Source: an uncultured Clostridia bacterium (lineage in GTDB: Bacteria > Bacillota > Clostridia > TANB77 > CAG-508). From it: a DNA stretch of 41,065 nt. The translations under genes were made by a program, and so were the position numbers. The notes under the pieces are model-generated. The model was not told the DNA's origin and ran no database searches. It worked only from the letters and a program-made list of their open reading frames with translations. The first letter of the stretch is position 1. Each line of letters begins with the position of its first letter. Shown piece after piece: positions 7,963 through 16,228 of this stretch. Where the stretch lies: NCBI GenBank assembly GCA_944393125.1, contig CALXZB010000011.1, forward strand, positions 1 to 41,065, written 5' to 3'.

Positions 7963-9787
7963 AAATATCTTTATATAAATATTTTTTTTCCAATTCTTCT
8001 ACACTTCCATGTGGTATAAATTCATCTGGATAAGCTATTGATTTAATATTTATTTTTTCAAGTTTATTATCAACAATTAATTCTTTTATGGCAGTTCCTA
8101 ATCCATTTATTTCTGTTCCATCTTCTAGTGTAATAACATTTTTTGTTTTTTGTATACTTTTTATTATTGTTTCTACATCTAATGGTTTCAAAAATCTTGC
8201 ATTAATAATTTCTACTTCTTTACCTTTTTGTTGTAATTTTTCAGCAATTTGTAAAGCTTTTGCAACCATTTTTCCAATTGCTATTATAGTTACATTTTCT
8301 CCTTCTTTTATTATTTCAGCTTTGCCTTCTTCTATTTTTTCATGATTTTTAAATTTAATATTTGTGTCTTCTTCTCCTCTAGGATATCTTATAACAACAG
8401 GTTTTTTTAGCGATACAGCAAATTCTAGCATATCTTCTAATTCTTTAAAATCCTTTGGAGCCATTATTATTAAATTAGGTATTAATCTAAAGAAAGCCAT
8501 ATCTAAAATGCCTTGATGTGTTTCTCCATCTGCACCAACTATTCCAGCTCTATCTACACACATAATAACATGCAAATTTTGCATTGCTACATCATGTATT
8601 ACTTGATCATATGCTCTTTGATAAAAAGATGAATATATTGGAACAACAGGTATTAGACCTTCTTTTGCCATTCCAGCAGACATTGTAATTGCATGTTGTT
8701 CAGCAATTCCAACATCAAAAAATCTATATGGAAACTCTTGACTAAATTGATTTAGTCCAGTTCCATCTTTCATTGAAGCTGTTACAGCTACAATTTTTTC
8801 ATTTGATTTTGCAAGTTCAATTAACTTATCGCCAAAAACCTTTGAATAGTCTTTTCTTTTTTTCTTTTTTAATTCTCCTGTTTCTATATTAAATGGAGAA
8901 ATTGCATGAAATTTATCTGGATTTTTTTCTGCTATTTCATATCCTTTACCTTTAACAGTTAAAACATGAATTAATACAGGTCCTTTTACCTGTTTGCTTA
9001 TTGTTAGTATACTTTCAAGTTCTTCTATATTATGGCCATCAACTGGACCTAAGTATGTAAATCCAATATCTTCAAAAAACATTCTTTGAATTATAAGTTG
9101 CTTAATTGATCTTTTTATTTTTTGAATAATTTTAACTGTTGGCTTTCCTATTCCTGGAATAGTAGATATATATTTTTTTACTAACTTATTAGTTCTAGTA
9201 TATAACTTTTTAGTTCTTAATTTTCCTAAAAATTTATTTAATCCTCCTATATTTGGTGAAATACTCATTTCATTATCATTTAAAATTACTGTCATTTTTG
9301 ATTTACTGTATCCTGCATCATTTAAAGCTTCCAAAGCCATTCCACCTGTTAATGCTCCATCTCCAATTACTGCTATAATATTATTGCTTTTACCTTGCAA
9401 ATCTCTTGCTCTTGCCATTCCTAAAGCTGCTGAAATTGATGTACTACTATGTCCAGTATTAAAACAGTCTGCTTCACTTTCTTTCGTTTTAGGAAAACCT
9501 GCTATTCCATTCATTTTTCTTATATTTTTAAGTTCTTCTTTTCTCCCTGTTATAATTTTATGCACATAGCTTTGATGCCCTACATCCCATATAATTTTAT
9601 CTTTTGGAACATCAAATATTGAGTGTAATGCTATTGTTAATTCTACCACACCTAAATTTGATGCTAAATGTCCCCCATTGTCAGAAACTACTTTTAATAT
9701 ATATTTTCTTATTTCTTTTGCTAATTCTTTTTTCTCTTTTAGTGTTAATTTTTTTAAATCTTGTGGACTATTTATTTTTTCCAACAT
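7943..9787 (-). CDS. dxs: 1-deoxy-D-xylulose-5-phosphate synthase
   Basis: Thiamine-diphosphate enzyme that joins pyruvate and glyceraldehyde-3-phosphate in the first step of the MEP isoprenoid pathway; its product also feeds thiamine and pyridoxal synthesis. The cofactor motif GDGALTGG...LNDAG (about 142-157), GLNKFLGKLR, GPVDGHN and the transketolase-like DVGIAEQHAIT (about 365-375) are present. VIRYPRG and the C-terminal LEDGTEINGLGTAI segment complete the family pattern. The 614-residue length is normal. AGGAG lies about 9 bases before ATG. Confidence 0.95.
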   Translation of the reverse strand: MLEKINSPQDLKKLTLKEKKELAKEIRKYILKVVSDNGGHLASNLGVVELTIALHSIFDVPKDKIIWDVGHQSYVHKIITGRKEELKNIRKMNGIAGFPKTKESEADCFNTGHSSTSISAALGMARARDLQGKSNNIIAVIGDGALTGGMALEALNDAGYSKSKMTVILNDNEMSISPNIGGLNKFLGKLRTKKLYTRTNKLVKKYISTIPGIGKPTVKIIQKIKRSIKQLIIQRMFFEDIGFTYLGPVDGHNIEELESILTISKQVKGPVLIHVLTVKGKGYEIAEKNPDKFHAISPFNIETGELKKKKRKDYSKVFGDKLIELAKSNEKIVAVTASMKDGTGLNQFSQEFPYRFFDVGIAEQHAITMSAGMAKEGLIPVVPIYSSFYQRAYDQVIHDVAMQNLHVIMCVDRAGIVGADGETHQGILDMAFFRLIPNLIIMAPKDFKELEDMLEFAVSLKKPVVIRYPRGEEDTNIKFKNHEKIEEGKAEIIKEGENVTIIAIGKMVAKALQIAEKLQQKGKEVEIINARFLKPLDVETIIKSIQKTKNVITLEDGTEINGLGTAIKELIVDNKLEKINIKSIAYPDEFIPHGSVEELEKKYLYKDIFDNLHK

Positions 9788-9831
9788 TTTTATTCTCCTA
9801 ATATAGTTAAAATATTTTAAAATTCTTGTTT

Positions 9832-9860
9832 ATTTTACCATATTTTCTTCTTATATACAA
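9832..9860 (-). promoter_or_regulatory. Sigma-A-type promoter for dxs
   Basis: TTGTAT (9860-9855), a 17-base spacer and TAAAAT (9837-9832) on the minus strand, about 45 bases before the dxs start. Confidence 0.5.
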
Positions 9861-9906
9861 GTAAAAAAAAAAAGCAAAACGGTTTTGCCATATTTGCTTT
9901 TTTTAC
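9861..9906 (-). terminator. Terminator downstream of spoIIQ
   Basis: On the minus strand, GCAAAA-CCG-TTTTGC is followed by eleven T. An alternative larger stem AAAGCAAA/TTTTGCTTT is also possible. It ends the spoIIA-spoIID-spoIIQ run. Confidence 0.8.
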
Positions 9907-9907
9907 T

Positions 9908-10708
9908 TTATTTAATATAAATTGTTGGATCTAAATATTCCCCATCTTTTAATAACTCAAAGTGTAAATGACATTCCATATTACTTTCAAATGCTGCTGT
10001 ATTTCCAGCTGTTCCAATAGTTTGTCCTTGTTTAACTTCTTCTCCTTCTACAACAAATTCAGCTGTTAAAAGATTTGAATATACTGTTTCATATCCATCT
10101 GCATGTTCAATAGTCACTGTTAATCCATATCTTGGGTCATTTACAATTGTTTTTACAATCCCATCTGAAGCTGCTTTTATAACACTTGTTTTATCTGCTT
10201 TAATGTCTATAGCAGTATGTGTTATCCATTCTTTTAATGTTTCTGAATAAATAAGATTATCTTTTGCATATTCGCAAATTATTTCTCCTTCTGTTGGTTT
10301 TATAAATGTTACTTCTTTTTTTGTTTCTGTTATGTTTTCTTCAGTAGCACTAGTATTCTCCAAACTATCTGTTTCTTCATTTTTGATTTCGCTTTCTGTT
10401 TCATTTTTATTTTCTGCAGTTGAACTTTCTGCTTTTACATCTTCTTCGTCTGTTATATTTTCTTGTTTTTCGTTACTTTCTTCTGATTTTTCCTGTTCTT
10501 CAACTGTTTTTCCTATTTCACTAGTTACTGTCTCAGTATTGACCTTAGTTTCTGTTTCTTGATTAGCAATATTATTTTCTGTTTTTATCTCACTACTAGT
10601 TGTTACGTACATAATAATTCCTAATGAAATTGCTAATAAAATAAATACTACAGCTCCTACATATATAAGAATTCCGTCATTTTCAAAAACATGTTTTCCT
10701 CTTTTCAT
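9908..10708 (-). CDS. spoIIQ: SpoIIQ-like M23 (LytM) engulfment protein
   Basis: SpoIIQ is the forespore membrane protein whose LytM domain crosses the intermembrane space to bind mother-cell SpoIIIAH and works with SpoIID during engulfment. There is one membrane segment (about 13-36), then a Glu/Ser/Thr-rich spacer (about 40-130) and a LytM domain (about 136-266). The zinc ligands are complete: H164xxxD168 and H247-L-H249. Bacillus SpoIIQ has lost the first His, while clostridial SpoIIQ keeps it. Adjacency to spoIID, as in Clostridioides, is the main reason for choosing SpoIIQ over a generic M23 peptidase. AGGAGG precedes ATG. A sigma-F promoter was looked for in the 61-base gap and not convincingly found. 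Confidence 0.82.
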   Translation of the reverse strand: MKRGKHVFENDGILIYVGAVVFILLAISLGIIMYVTTSSEIKTENNIANQETETKVNTETVTSEIGKTVEEQEKSEESNEKQENITDEEDVKAESSTAENKNETESEIKNEETDSLENTSATEENITETKKEVTFIKPTEGEIICEYAKDNLIYSETLKEWITHTAIDIKADKTSVIKAASDGIVKTIVNDPRYGLTVTIEHADGYETVYSNLLTAEFVVEGEEVKQGQTIGTAGNTAAFESNMECHLHFELLKDGEYLDPTIYIK

Positions 10709-10769
10709 AAATTTCCTCCTTGATTATTTTGTTAATACAAGTATTTACTTTTTTTCAAAGATTATTCAT

Positions 10770-11792
10770 TCAAAGAGAATTTACATCAATTATTTCTACA
10801 TCTGTATAAAAATGTTTAATAATTTCATCATATTTTAATCCTTCTTTTGCTAATGCATCTGCTCCAGTTTGGCTCATTCCTACCCCATGTCCATATCCTA
10901 TTACTGAAAATATAATATTTTCTCCATCTATTTTAAAAGTAAAATTTGTAGATTTAAGTTCTAGCAAAGTTCTTGCTTCTGTCCCTGCAATTTCGGTATT
11001 TCCAAATTTGATTGTTTTAACTCTTCCACTTGTTGTATACTCTAATATTTGAATACAATCTTGGTTTGAAAAATCAATGCTACAATCTTCATATTTTGTT
11101 TTTAATTTATTTAATAGTTCTTCCTTAGTAAGAATAACTTCAGATTTATATTGAGTATATCCTTCTTCTCCTGATGTTTCAACAGATTTTAAATACGGAT
11201 AATCTACTTCTCCCCATATATTTAAAGAACTTTCTGTTATTCCACCACTATTTGCATGAAAAAAAGCATTTATTGGAACTCCATTATATGTTATTATTTC
11301 TCCTTTTGTGGAATCTACTGCATCTACTATCTTATTCCAATTTTCTTCTGCTTCTTCTGCTTCCCATTTTTCAAGTCTATCTTGTTTTGAAATCCATGCT
11401 TGACAACAATTAGAATCATCACATATTTCTGCATTTTCATGTTTTCCATTATTATTTATTATTTGATATATTGTATATGTTCTTGCTACAACTGCTTGGG
11501 CTTTTAATGCTTCAGCTTCATAGTTTGCAGGCATTTCACTTGATACAACCCCATATAAATATTCATCTAATTGAATTTCTTCTATCTGATTTGTTTTAGA
11601 ATGTAACAATTTTATTGTCCCATATTTATTATATTCATATTGTTTTTTATTGTTTTCTTTATTTAACTTCTCATTTTCTTCATTTGCTACCACTTCTTCT
11701 ATATTATTGTTTTGAGGTACAATTGTACAAATAACTGGTATAATAAAAAGAATTGTTAAAAATCCTATAAAATATAATAAAATTTTTTTCAT
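10770..11792 (-). CDS. spoIID: Stage II sporulation protein D (SpoIID) lytic transglycosylase
   Basis: SpoIID is a membrane-anchored peptidoglycan-cleaving enzyme that drives engulfment with SpoIIM and SpoIIP. The N-terminal anchor is at residues 4-25. The SpoIID/LytB domain includes EYLYGVVSSEMPANYEAEAL, where Glu86 is the expected catalytic acid. QAVVARTYT, ANSGGITESS and the C-terminal GYGHGVGMSQTGA motif follow. The 340-residue length is typical. Its ATG overlaps the sigF stop (ATGA) and has AGGAGG upstream, so it is translationally coupled to sigF. In Bacillus spoIID is a separate sigma-E gene. Confidence 0.93.
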   Translation of the reverse strand: MKKILLYFIGFLTILFIIPVICTIVPQNNNIEEVVANEENEKLNKENNKKQYEYNKYGTIKLLHSKTNQIEEIQLDEYLYGVVSSEMPANYEAEALKAQAVVARTYTIYQIINNNGKHENAEICDDSNCCQAWISKQDRLEKWEAEEAEENWNKIVDAVDSTKGEIITYNGVPINAFFHANSGGITESSLNIWGEVDYPYLKSVETSGEEGYTQYKSEVILTKEELLNKLKTKYEDCSIDFSNQDCIQILEYTTSGRVKTIKFGNTEIAGTEARTLLELKSTNFTFKIDGENIIFSVIGYGHGVGMSQTGADALAKEGLKYDEIIKHFYTDVEIIDVNSL

Positions 11793-12517
11793 ATGCTAAG
11801 TTTCCTCCTCATATTATTAAGAATTTTTCTTTCAAGTCTAGATACCTGAACTTGAGTAATTCCCATAATTTTTGAAACTTGCATTTGAGTTTTTTGCTTA
11901 TAATATCTAAGCATTATAATCTCTTTTTCTTTTGTGTCTAGCTCATTTATTAAATTTTTGACAACTATTTTATTTGTAATTTCATTTTGTTCATCTTTTC
12001 CTGTTGAAATTTGTTCTAATATACTAACTGTTTTGTCTGTTTTATTATCCGTATATTTTGCATTTTCAATAGAGTCTACTGGTCTTGCAGAATCAATTGC
12101 CATTGTAATTTCTTCCTTTGTGATTTTTAGTTCTTTTGAAATTTCTTCTAATGTTATATCTCTACCATTTTTGTTAAAATATTCTTTTTGCAATTCTGTT
12201 ATTCTCATATTTAACTCTTTTATACTTCTACTTACTTTTATTGGTCCATCATCTCTTATAAATCTTTTTATTTCTCCTAATATGTATGGTACTGCATATG
12301 TTGAAAGTCGAACAGCAAAACTTGTATCAAATCGTTGTATTGCTTTTATAAAACCTATACTTCCTATTTGGTATATGTCTTCTATGTCATATCCTCTTCC
12401 ACTAAATCTTCGAACAATGCTCCAAATAAGTCCATTATTGTCTTCTATCAGTTTAGTCATATCTTCTTTGTTTCCATTCTGAGCACTTTCGATGATTTTC
12501 ATATCATTTTCATACAC
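11789..12517 (-). CDS. sigF: RNA polymerase sporulation sigma factor SigF (SpoIIAC)
   Basis: The first forespore-specific sigma factor, held by SpoIIAB and released by unphosphorylated SpoIIAA. Region 2 is visible around DIYQIGSIGFIKAIQRFD and STYAVPYILGEIKRFIRDDG, which reads the -10. Region 4 is LRYYKQKTQMQVSKIMGITQVQVSRLE, with a helix-turn-helix for the -35. At 242 residues it matches SigF; the position after spoIIAB separates it from SigG. The start is GTG, sharing its G with the spoIIAB stop (TAGTG), and AGGAGAG lies upstream, so translation is coupled. Confidence 0.95.
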   Translation of the reverse strand: MYENDMKIIESAQNGNKEDMTKLIEDNNGLIWSIVRRFSGRGYDIEDIYQIGSIGFIKAIQRFDTSFAVRLSTYAVPYILGEIKRFIRDDGPIKVSRSIKELNMRITELQKEYFNKNGRDITLEEISKELKITKEEITMAIDSARPVDSIENAKYTDNKTDKTVSILEQISTGKDEQNEITNKIVVKNLINELDTKEKEIIMLRYYKQKTQMQVSKIMGITQVQVSRLERKILNNMRRKLSI

Positions 12518-12996
12518 TATTCCTCTCTCCTTATTGTTGCTATTGCAAATTCTTCATTTTGAGAATTGCTTTTAATTTTTCTTTTCATTGTAACTTTCGT
12601 TCCTAATCCTAATACAGATTCTACTTCCACATCATCCATAAAGCTTTCCATTATAGTAAATCCCATTCCAGATCTCTCTAAGTTTGCTTTTGTAGTAAAT
12701 AAAGGTTGTTTTGCCATTTCTATATTTTCGATTCCTTTTCCAGAATCTGATATTTCTATAAAAACCTCTTTGTTTCTTATTTTACAAATTAATTTTATTA
12801 TTCCTATTCTTTCCTCATATCCATGTATTATTGAATTTGTAACCGCTTCAGATACTGCTGTCTTTATATCTGCAATTTCTTCAAGAGTTGGATCTAATTG
12901 TGCTATAAATGCTGCTACTGCTATTCTGGCAAATGCTTCATTATTGGATTTACTTAAGAATTCTATTTTCATTTCGTTATCATATATATTATTCAT
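12517..12996 (-). CDS. spoIIAB: Anti-sigma-F factor and serine kinase SpoIIAB
   Basis: Binds and blocks SigF, and phosphorylates SpoIIAA. It has a GHKL-type ATPase fold with N box [12 protein letters not shown] (about 46-57), G1 box [10 protein letters not shown] and G2 box [11 protein letters not shown]. At 159 residues it is slightly longer than the usual 140-147 because of a C-terminal tail. The first codons overlap the end of spoIIAA by 8 bases (ATGAATAA), and GGAGG lies upstream within spoIIAA. Confidence 0.95.
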   Translation of the reverse strand: MNNIYDNEMKIEFLSKSNNEAFARIAVAAFIAQLDPTLEEIADIKTAVSEAVTNSIIHGYEERIGIIKLICKIRNKEVFIEISDSGKGIENIEMAKQPLFTTKANLERSGMGFTIMESFMDDVEVESVLGLGTKVTMKRKIKSNSQNEEFAIATIRREE

Positions 12997-13303
12997 ATTG
13001 AACCTCCTCTATAATTTTTGAAATCCCACTCATATCAAATATTTTTTTCACAGGTTCTTGCATATTAGTCACTTGTACTTTTCCACCTAGCATATTTGCT
13101 AATTTATATCTTCCTATTATTAATCCTATTCCTGCACTATCCATAAAAGAAACTTTACTAAAATCAAATATAACCTCTTTTGGCATGTATCTTTCAATTT
13201 CATTATCTAATCTTCTCCTTATCTTTTGTACTTCACATTCATCTATTTCTTCGTCAAGTCTAAATATTAATTGCTTGTCTTCTTTTTTATAAAAACTGTT
13301 CAT
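12989..13303 (-). CDS. spoIIAA: Anti-anti-sigma factor SpoIIAA
   Basis: A STAS-domain protein of 104 residues. When dephosphorylated by SpoIIE it frees SigF from SpoIIAB. The phosphoacceptor Ser56 lies in [14 protein letters not shown]. The frame is open upstream to 13438, but the ATG at 13303 is the start: AAAGGAG lies 6 bases before it, the family begins here, and the upstream part overlaps the promoter. First gene of the spoIIA operon. Confidence 0.95.
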   Translation of the reverse strand: MNSFYKKEDKQLIFRLDEEIDECEVQKIRRRLDNEIERYMPKEVIFDFSKVSFMDSAGIGLIIGRYKLANMLGGKVQVTNMQEPVKKIFDMSGISKIIEEVQYE

Positions 13304-13333
13304 ATTTTCTCCTTTCCTATATTTGTTGTTGAG

Positions 13334-13409
13334 ATTATATACCTTCTTCCATATTTTTCCAAGAGTAAAAAAGTAGAAGTTTTGTCGAATAAATAGAAGT
13401 TTTCGACAT
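13334..13409 (-). promoter_or_regulatory. spoIIA promoter with two Spo0A-type boxes
   Basis: On the minus strand, TTGGAA (13362-13357), 17 bases and TATAAT (13339-13334) form a sigma-A-like promoter. Upstream are two 0A-type boxes facing each other. TTTGTCGAA reads on the plus strand (13381-13389), and ATGTCGAAA reads on the minus strand (13409-13401). Their centres are near -59 and -78. The known Spo0A consensus core is TGTCGAA, and both cores match exactly. Each box is preceded by the same plus-strand repeat TAGAAGTTTT. No clear sigma-H pattern (AGGAwwT and GAAT) was found. Confidence 0.65.
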
Positions 13410-13427
13410 TCAGATTTTTCTACACAA

Positions 13428-13457
13428 AAAAAAGACATTTTTAATTAATGTCTTTTA
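13428..13457 (-). terminator. Terminator downstream of dtd
   Basis: AAAAGACATT pairs with AATGTCTTTT, followed by a T8 run on the minus strand. It separates dtd from the spoIIA regulatory region. Confidence 0.8.
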
Positions 13458-13479
13458 TATTAACTATTTTATAAATTTT

Positions 13480-13917
13480 TTATTTTTCTATTATAATTGT
13501 AACTGGTCCATCATTTAGTAAGTGAACTTTCATATCAGCTCCAAAAATTCCTCTTTGAACTTCTATTGAATTTTTAGCACATTCTTCACAAAAATATTCA
13601 TATAATGGAATAGCTTCTTCTGGTCTAGCAGCTTCTATAAAACTTGGTCTATTTCCATCACTGCAATCTCCATATAAAGTAAATTGTGATACTATAAGTA
13701 ATTTTCCTTTTACATCTTTTAAGCTTAAATTCATTTTTCCATTATTATCTTCAAATATCCTTAAATTACATAACTTCTTTACAAGGTAATCAGCTTGTTG
13801 TTTTTTATCACCTTTTTTTATTCCAATTAGTACTAAAAATCCTTTTTCTATTTTTCCAACAATTTTACTTTCAACTTCTACTTTTGCTTCTTTTACTCTT
13901 TGTATAACTAATTTCAT
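13480..13917 (-). CDS. dtd: D-aminoacyl-tRNA deacylase
   Basis: Cytoplasmic proofreading enzyme that removes D-amino acids, and glycine from mischarged tRNA-Ala. The 145-residue length is standard. The two catalytic signatures are SQFTLYGD (about 78-85) and NDGPVT near the C-terminus, the latter with the Gly-cisPro specificity motif; NRPSF lies between them. The start MKLVIQRV is the family start, with TAGGAGAG upstream. It precedes the spoIIA promoter but is separated by a terminator. Confidence 0.95.
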   Translation of the reverse strand: MKLVIQRVKEAKVEVESKIVGKIEKGFLVLIGIKKGDKKQQADYLVKKLCNLRIFEDNNGKMNLSLKDVKGKLLIVSQFTLYGDCSDGNRPSFIEAARPEEAIPLYEYFCEECAKNSIEVQRGIFGADMKVHLLNDGPVTIIIEK

Positions 13918-13939
13918 TTTTCTCTCTCCTAATTTTTAA

Positions 13940-13972
13940 AAATGTCCCAATACATATATTAGGGACATTTCA
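13940..13972 (-). terminator. Terminator downstream of the zinc-ribbon gene
   Basis: AAATGTCCC pairs with GGGACATTT, followed by TTTTT on the minus strand. Confidence 0.8.
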
Positions 13973-13977
13973 TATTA

Positions 13978-14481
13978 TTAATCTTCTTTATTTTCTTCGT
14001 TTTTAGCTACTTCTTGTGTTTCAACTGCCATAATCTCTGTTACTTTTTCTAGAGAATTCTCTTCTTTAGCCTCAGTTATATTTTCTTCTTGACTATTTAA
14101 TTCTGTTTCACCTGTTTTAGCTTGCTTAGCACCACATTTTGGACAAAATTCACTATCCACTTCAATTTCAGCATGGCAATTTGGGCATTGTTTTTTATCT
14201 CTTAATTCTAGTATAGATTTTAAGCATGTTTCTATTTCTGCAGATAATACATCTATTTTGGTGCATTCTTCTTCTAATTCTGTTTTTATATCAATGTTTT
14301 CTTCTCTAACATGTTTTTCATAAACTTTTTTTCCTATTTCTTTATATAAGTCATTTATATCAGATTTATTTTCGTTAATTTTCATTCTATATTTTGCTTC
14401 TTTTGCAAGTTTTCCAGTTTTTTCAGCTGTTATATCATATGCTTTACTTGCTTTTTTTCCTAAATTATCAAAAAACCCCAT
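13978..14481 (-). CDS. Zinc-ribbon protein with helical N-terminus and acidic tail
   Basis: A 167-residue protein. Residues 1-97 are charged and helical (MGFFDNLGKKASKAYDITAE...). A CxxC-x10-CxxC zinc ribbon follows (Cys99, Cys102, Cys113, Cys116; CPNCHAEI...FCPKCGAK), then an acidic tail rich in Glu. There is no membrane segment or signal. Such zinc-ribbon proteins are common in clostridia and not functionally assigned. It has AGGAGG before ATG and its own terminator, and gpsA lies upstream with an 80-base gap. No function is proposed. Confidence 0.75.
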   Translation of the reverse strand: MGFFDNLGKKASKAYDITAEKTGKLAKEAKYRMKINENKSDINDLYKEIGKKVYEKHVREENIDIKTELEEECTKIDVLSAEIETCLKSILELRDKKQCPNCHAEIEVDSEFCPKCGAKQAKTGETELNSQEENITEAKEENSLEKVTEIMAVETQEVAKNEENKED

Positions 14482-14561
14482 TTTCTATTCCTCCTATTTA
14501 TTTTATTATTAACAAATTATACAAATTTATTTATTTTTTTATTATATAGTTAAAAAGTTTA

Positions 14562-15548
14562 TTAATCTTCACTTTTCTTAGCCCTATTCATTAAAATATT
14601 AACTGCATCTTTAGGCTTTAATCCTTTGTATAAAATTTGATAAACAGTTTCAACAATAGGCATTTCTATATTATGTAATTTTCCTAATTCATATGCAACT
14701 TCTATATTATCTATACTTTCAATTACCATTCCGACTTCTTTTTTTGTTTCTTCTAAATTTTTGCCTTGTCCAATAAGTTTTCCTGCTCTTCTATTTCTAC
14801 TATGTTCACTTAAACATGTAACAATTAAATCGCCTAATCCACTCAGACCATATAATGTATCTTTTTGTCCTCCTAATGCCACTCCAAGTCTTGTAAGTTC
14901 TGCTAAACCTCTTGTTATTAGAGCCGCAAATGTATTATCTCCTAATCCAATTCCAGCAGAAACTCCTGCACAAAATGCTATAATATTTTTTAATGCTCCA
15001 CCTAATTCAACTCCTTTTACATCTCTAGATGTATATATTCTCATCTTACTACTCATAAATGTATCTTGAATTAATTTTAATACTGAATCATATTTTGAAG
15101 CAACAACTAATACTGTTTCTAGTGCAATTGATACTTCTTCTGCATGACTTGGTCCAGATAATACTGCTATTTTAGCACTCGGGATTTCTTCTTGAATAAC
15201 TTCATCTAATGTTAATAAACTATCTTTTTCAAATCCTTTTGAACATATTACAATTACTTGATTAGTTACATATTTTTTATATTCTCTAACTGTGCTTCTT
15301 GTGAATTTTGATGGTGTTACATGAACAATAATTTCTGTTTCTTTAATTGCTTCTTCATATGAAGTTGTGCATAGTACTCTTTCAGGAATATTTACATTAG
15401 GCAAAAATTTACATTTTTTATCTTTATTTATCAAATCACATTCTTCCTGTGAATATGACCACATTTTTATATTATGTCCCTGCTTTGCTAAATGAATTGC
15501 AAGTGCTACTCCCCAACTTCCACTACCTATTATTGCTATATTTTTCAT
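14562..15548 (-). CDS. gpsA: Glycerol-3-phosphate dehydrogenase (NAD(P)+)
   Basis: Reduces dihydroxyacetone phosphate to sn-glycerol-3-phosphate for phospholipid synthesis. The Rossmann motif IGSGSWGVALA (6-16) is at the N-terminus. VLSGPSHAEEV, the catalytic-lysine segment GGALKNIIAFCAGV and the GLGDLIVTC segment follow. At 328 residues it has normal length. AGGAGG precedes ATG, and the gene begins 12 bases after the plsY stop. The two enzymes act in succession and are likely co-transcribed from der onwards. Confidence 0.95.
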   Translation of the reverse strand: MKNIAIIGSGSWGVALAIHLAKQGHNIKMWSYSQEECDLINKDKKCKFLPNVNIPERVLCTTSYEEAIKETEIIVHVTPSKFTRSTVREYKKYVTNQVIVICSKGFEKDSLLTLDEVIQEEIPSAKIAVLSGPSHAEEVSIALETVLVVASKYDSVLKLIQDTFMSSKMRIYTSRDVKGVELGGALKNIIAFCAGVSAGIGLGDNTFAALITRGLAELTRLGVALGGQKDTLYGLSGLGDLIVTCLSEHSRNRRAGKLIGQGKNLEETKKEVGMVIESIDNIEVAYELGKLHNIEMPIVETVYQILYKGLKPKDAVNILMNRAKKSED

Positions 15549-15560
15549 CTATTGTTCCTC

Positions 15561-16196
15561 CTAGTCTTTTTTCTTTAAACTTAATTTGTTTTCAGTTCCG
15601 TTTAAAATTCTTTGTATATTTTTTCTATGATTAAATGCTACAATTATTGCTAAAATTATACTATATATTAAGTATCCACTTCCTTCTTGTACAGTATAAT
15701 TAGTATGAATGAATAGAACTAAAACTGGAAATAGTATAGCAGCTCCAACTGATCCCATTGATACCATTTTAGTTAATACCATTAATATTAAAGCAAAAAC
15801 TAGACATATTAATCCAATTTGCCAATTTGTCATTAATAATACCCCTAATGAAGTTGCAACTCCTTTTCCTCCTTTAAATCCAAAAAATATTGGAAATGTA
15901 TGTCCTAATACAACAAATATTCCAGCAAGTTGTACTAATAGTGCTTTGTCTATGTCTTTTACGATTTTTCCAACAATAATTGCAAATAGTATTGCAACTA
16001 CACCTTTTAGTGCATCACATAATAATGTTAATAATGCTGCTTGTTTTCCCACAGTTCTTAACATGTTGGTTGCTCCTGCATTTCCACTTCCTTTTTCTCT
16101 TACATCAAATCCAGCAATCCTTTTACTTATAATTACTGAAAAACTTATACTTCCTAACAAATATGCTACTATACTTACAATAATATATCCTGCCAT
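15561..16196 (-). CDS. plsY: Acyl-phosphate:glycerol-3-phosphate acyltransferase
   Basis: Integral membrane enzyme that acylates glycerol-3-phosphate with acyl-phosphate from PlsX, the first step of phosphatidic acid synthesis. Its substrate is made by the gpsA product next door. Conserved loops are GSGNAGATNMLRTVGK (about 37-52) and GHTFPIFFGFKGGKGVAT (about 98-115), between five or more membrane segments. The 211-residue length fits. It has AGGAGG before ATG and a 32-base gap after der. Confidence 0.95.
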   Translation of the reverse strand: MAGYIIVSIVAYLLGSISFSVIISKRIAGFDVREKGSGNAGATNMLRTVGKQAALLTLLCDALKGVVAILFAIIVGKIVKDIDKALLVQLAGIFVVLGHTFPIFFGFKGGKGVATSLGVLLMTNWQIGLICLVFALILMVLTKMVSMGSVGAAILFPVLVLFIHTNYTVQEGSGYLIYSIILAIIVAFNHRKNIQRILNGTENKLSLKKKD

Positions 16197-16228
16197 ATTT
16201 TTTACCTCCTCTTAATTAAATATCATTT

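Noticed and set aside
12989-13438. 149-residue version of SpoIIAA.
   Set aside because: The extra 45 residues translate the promoter and Spo0A boxes; the ATG at 13303 has the ribosome site and the family start.
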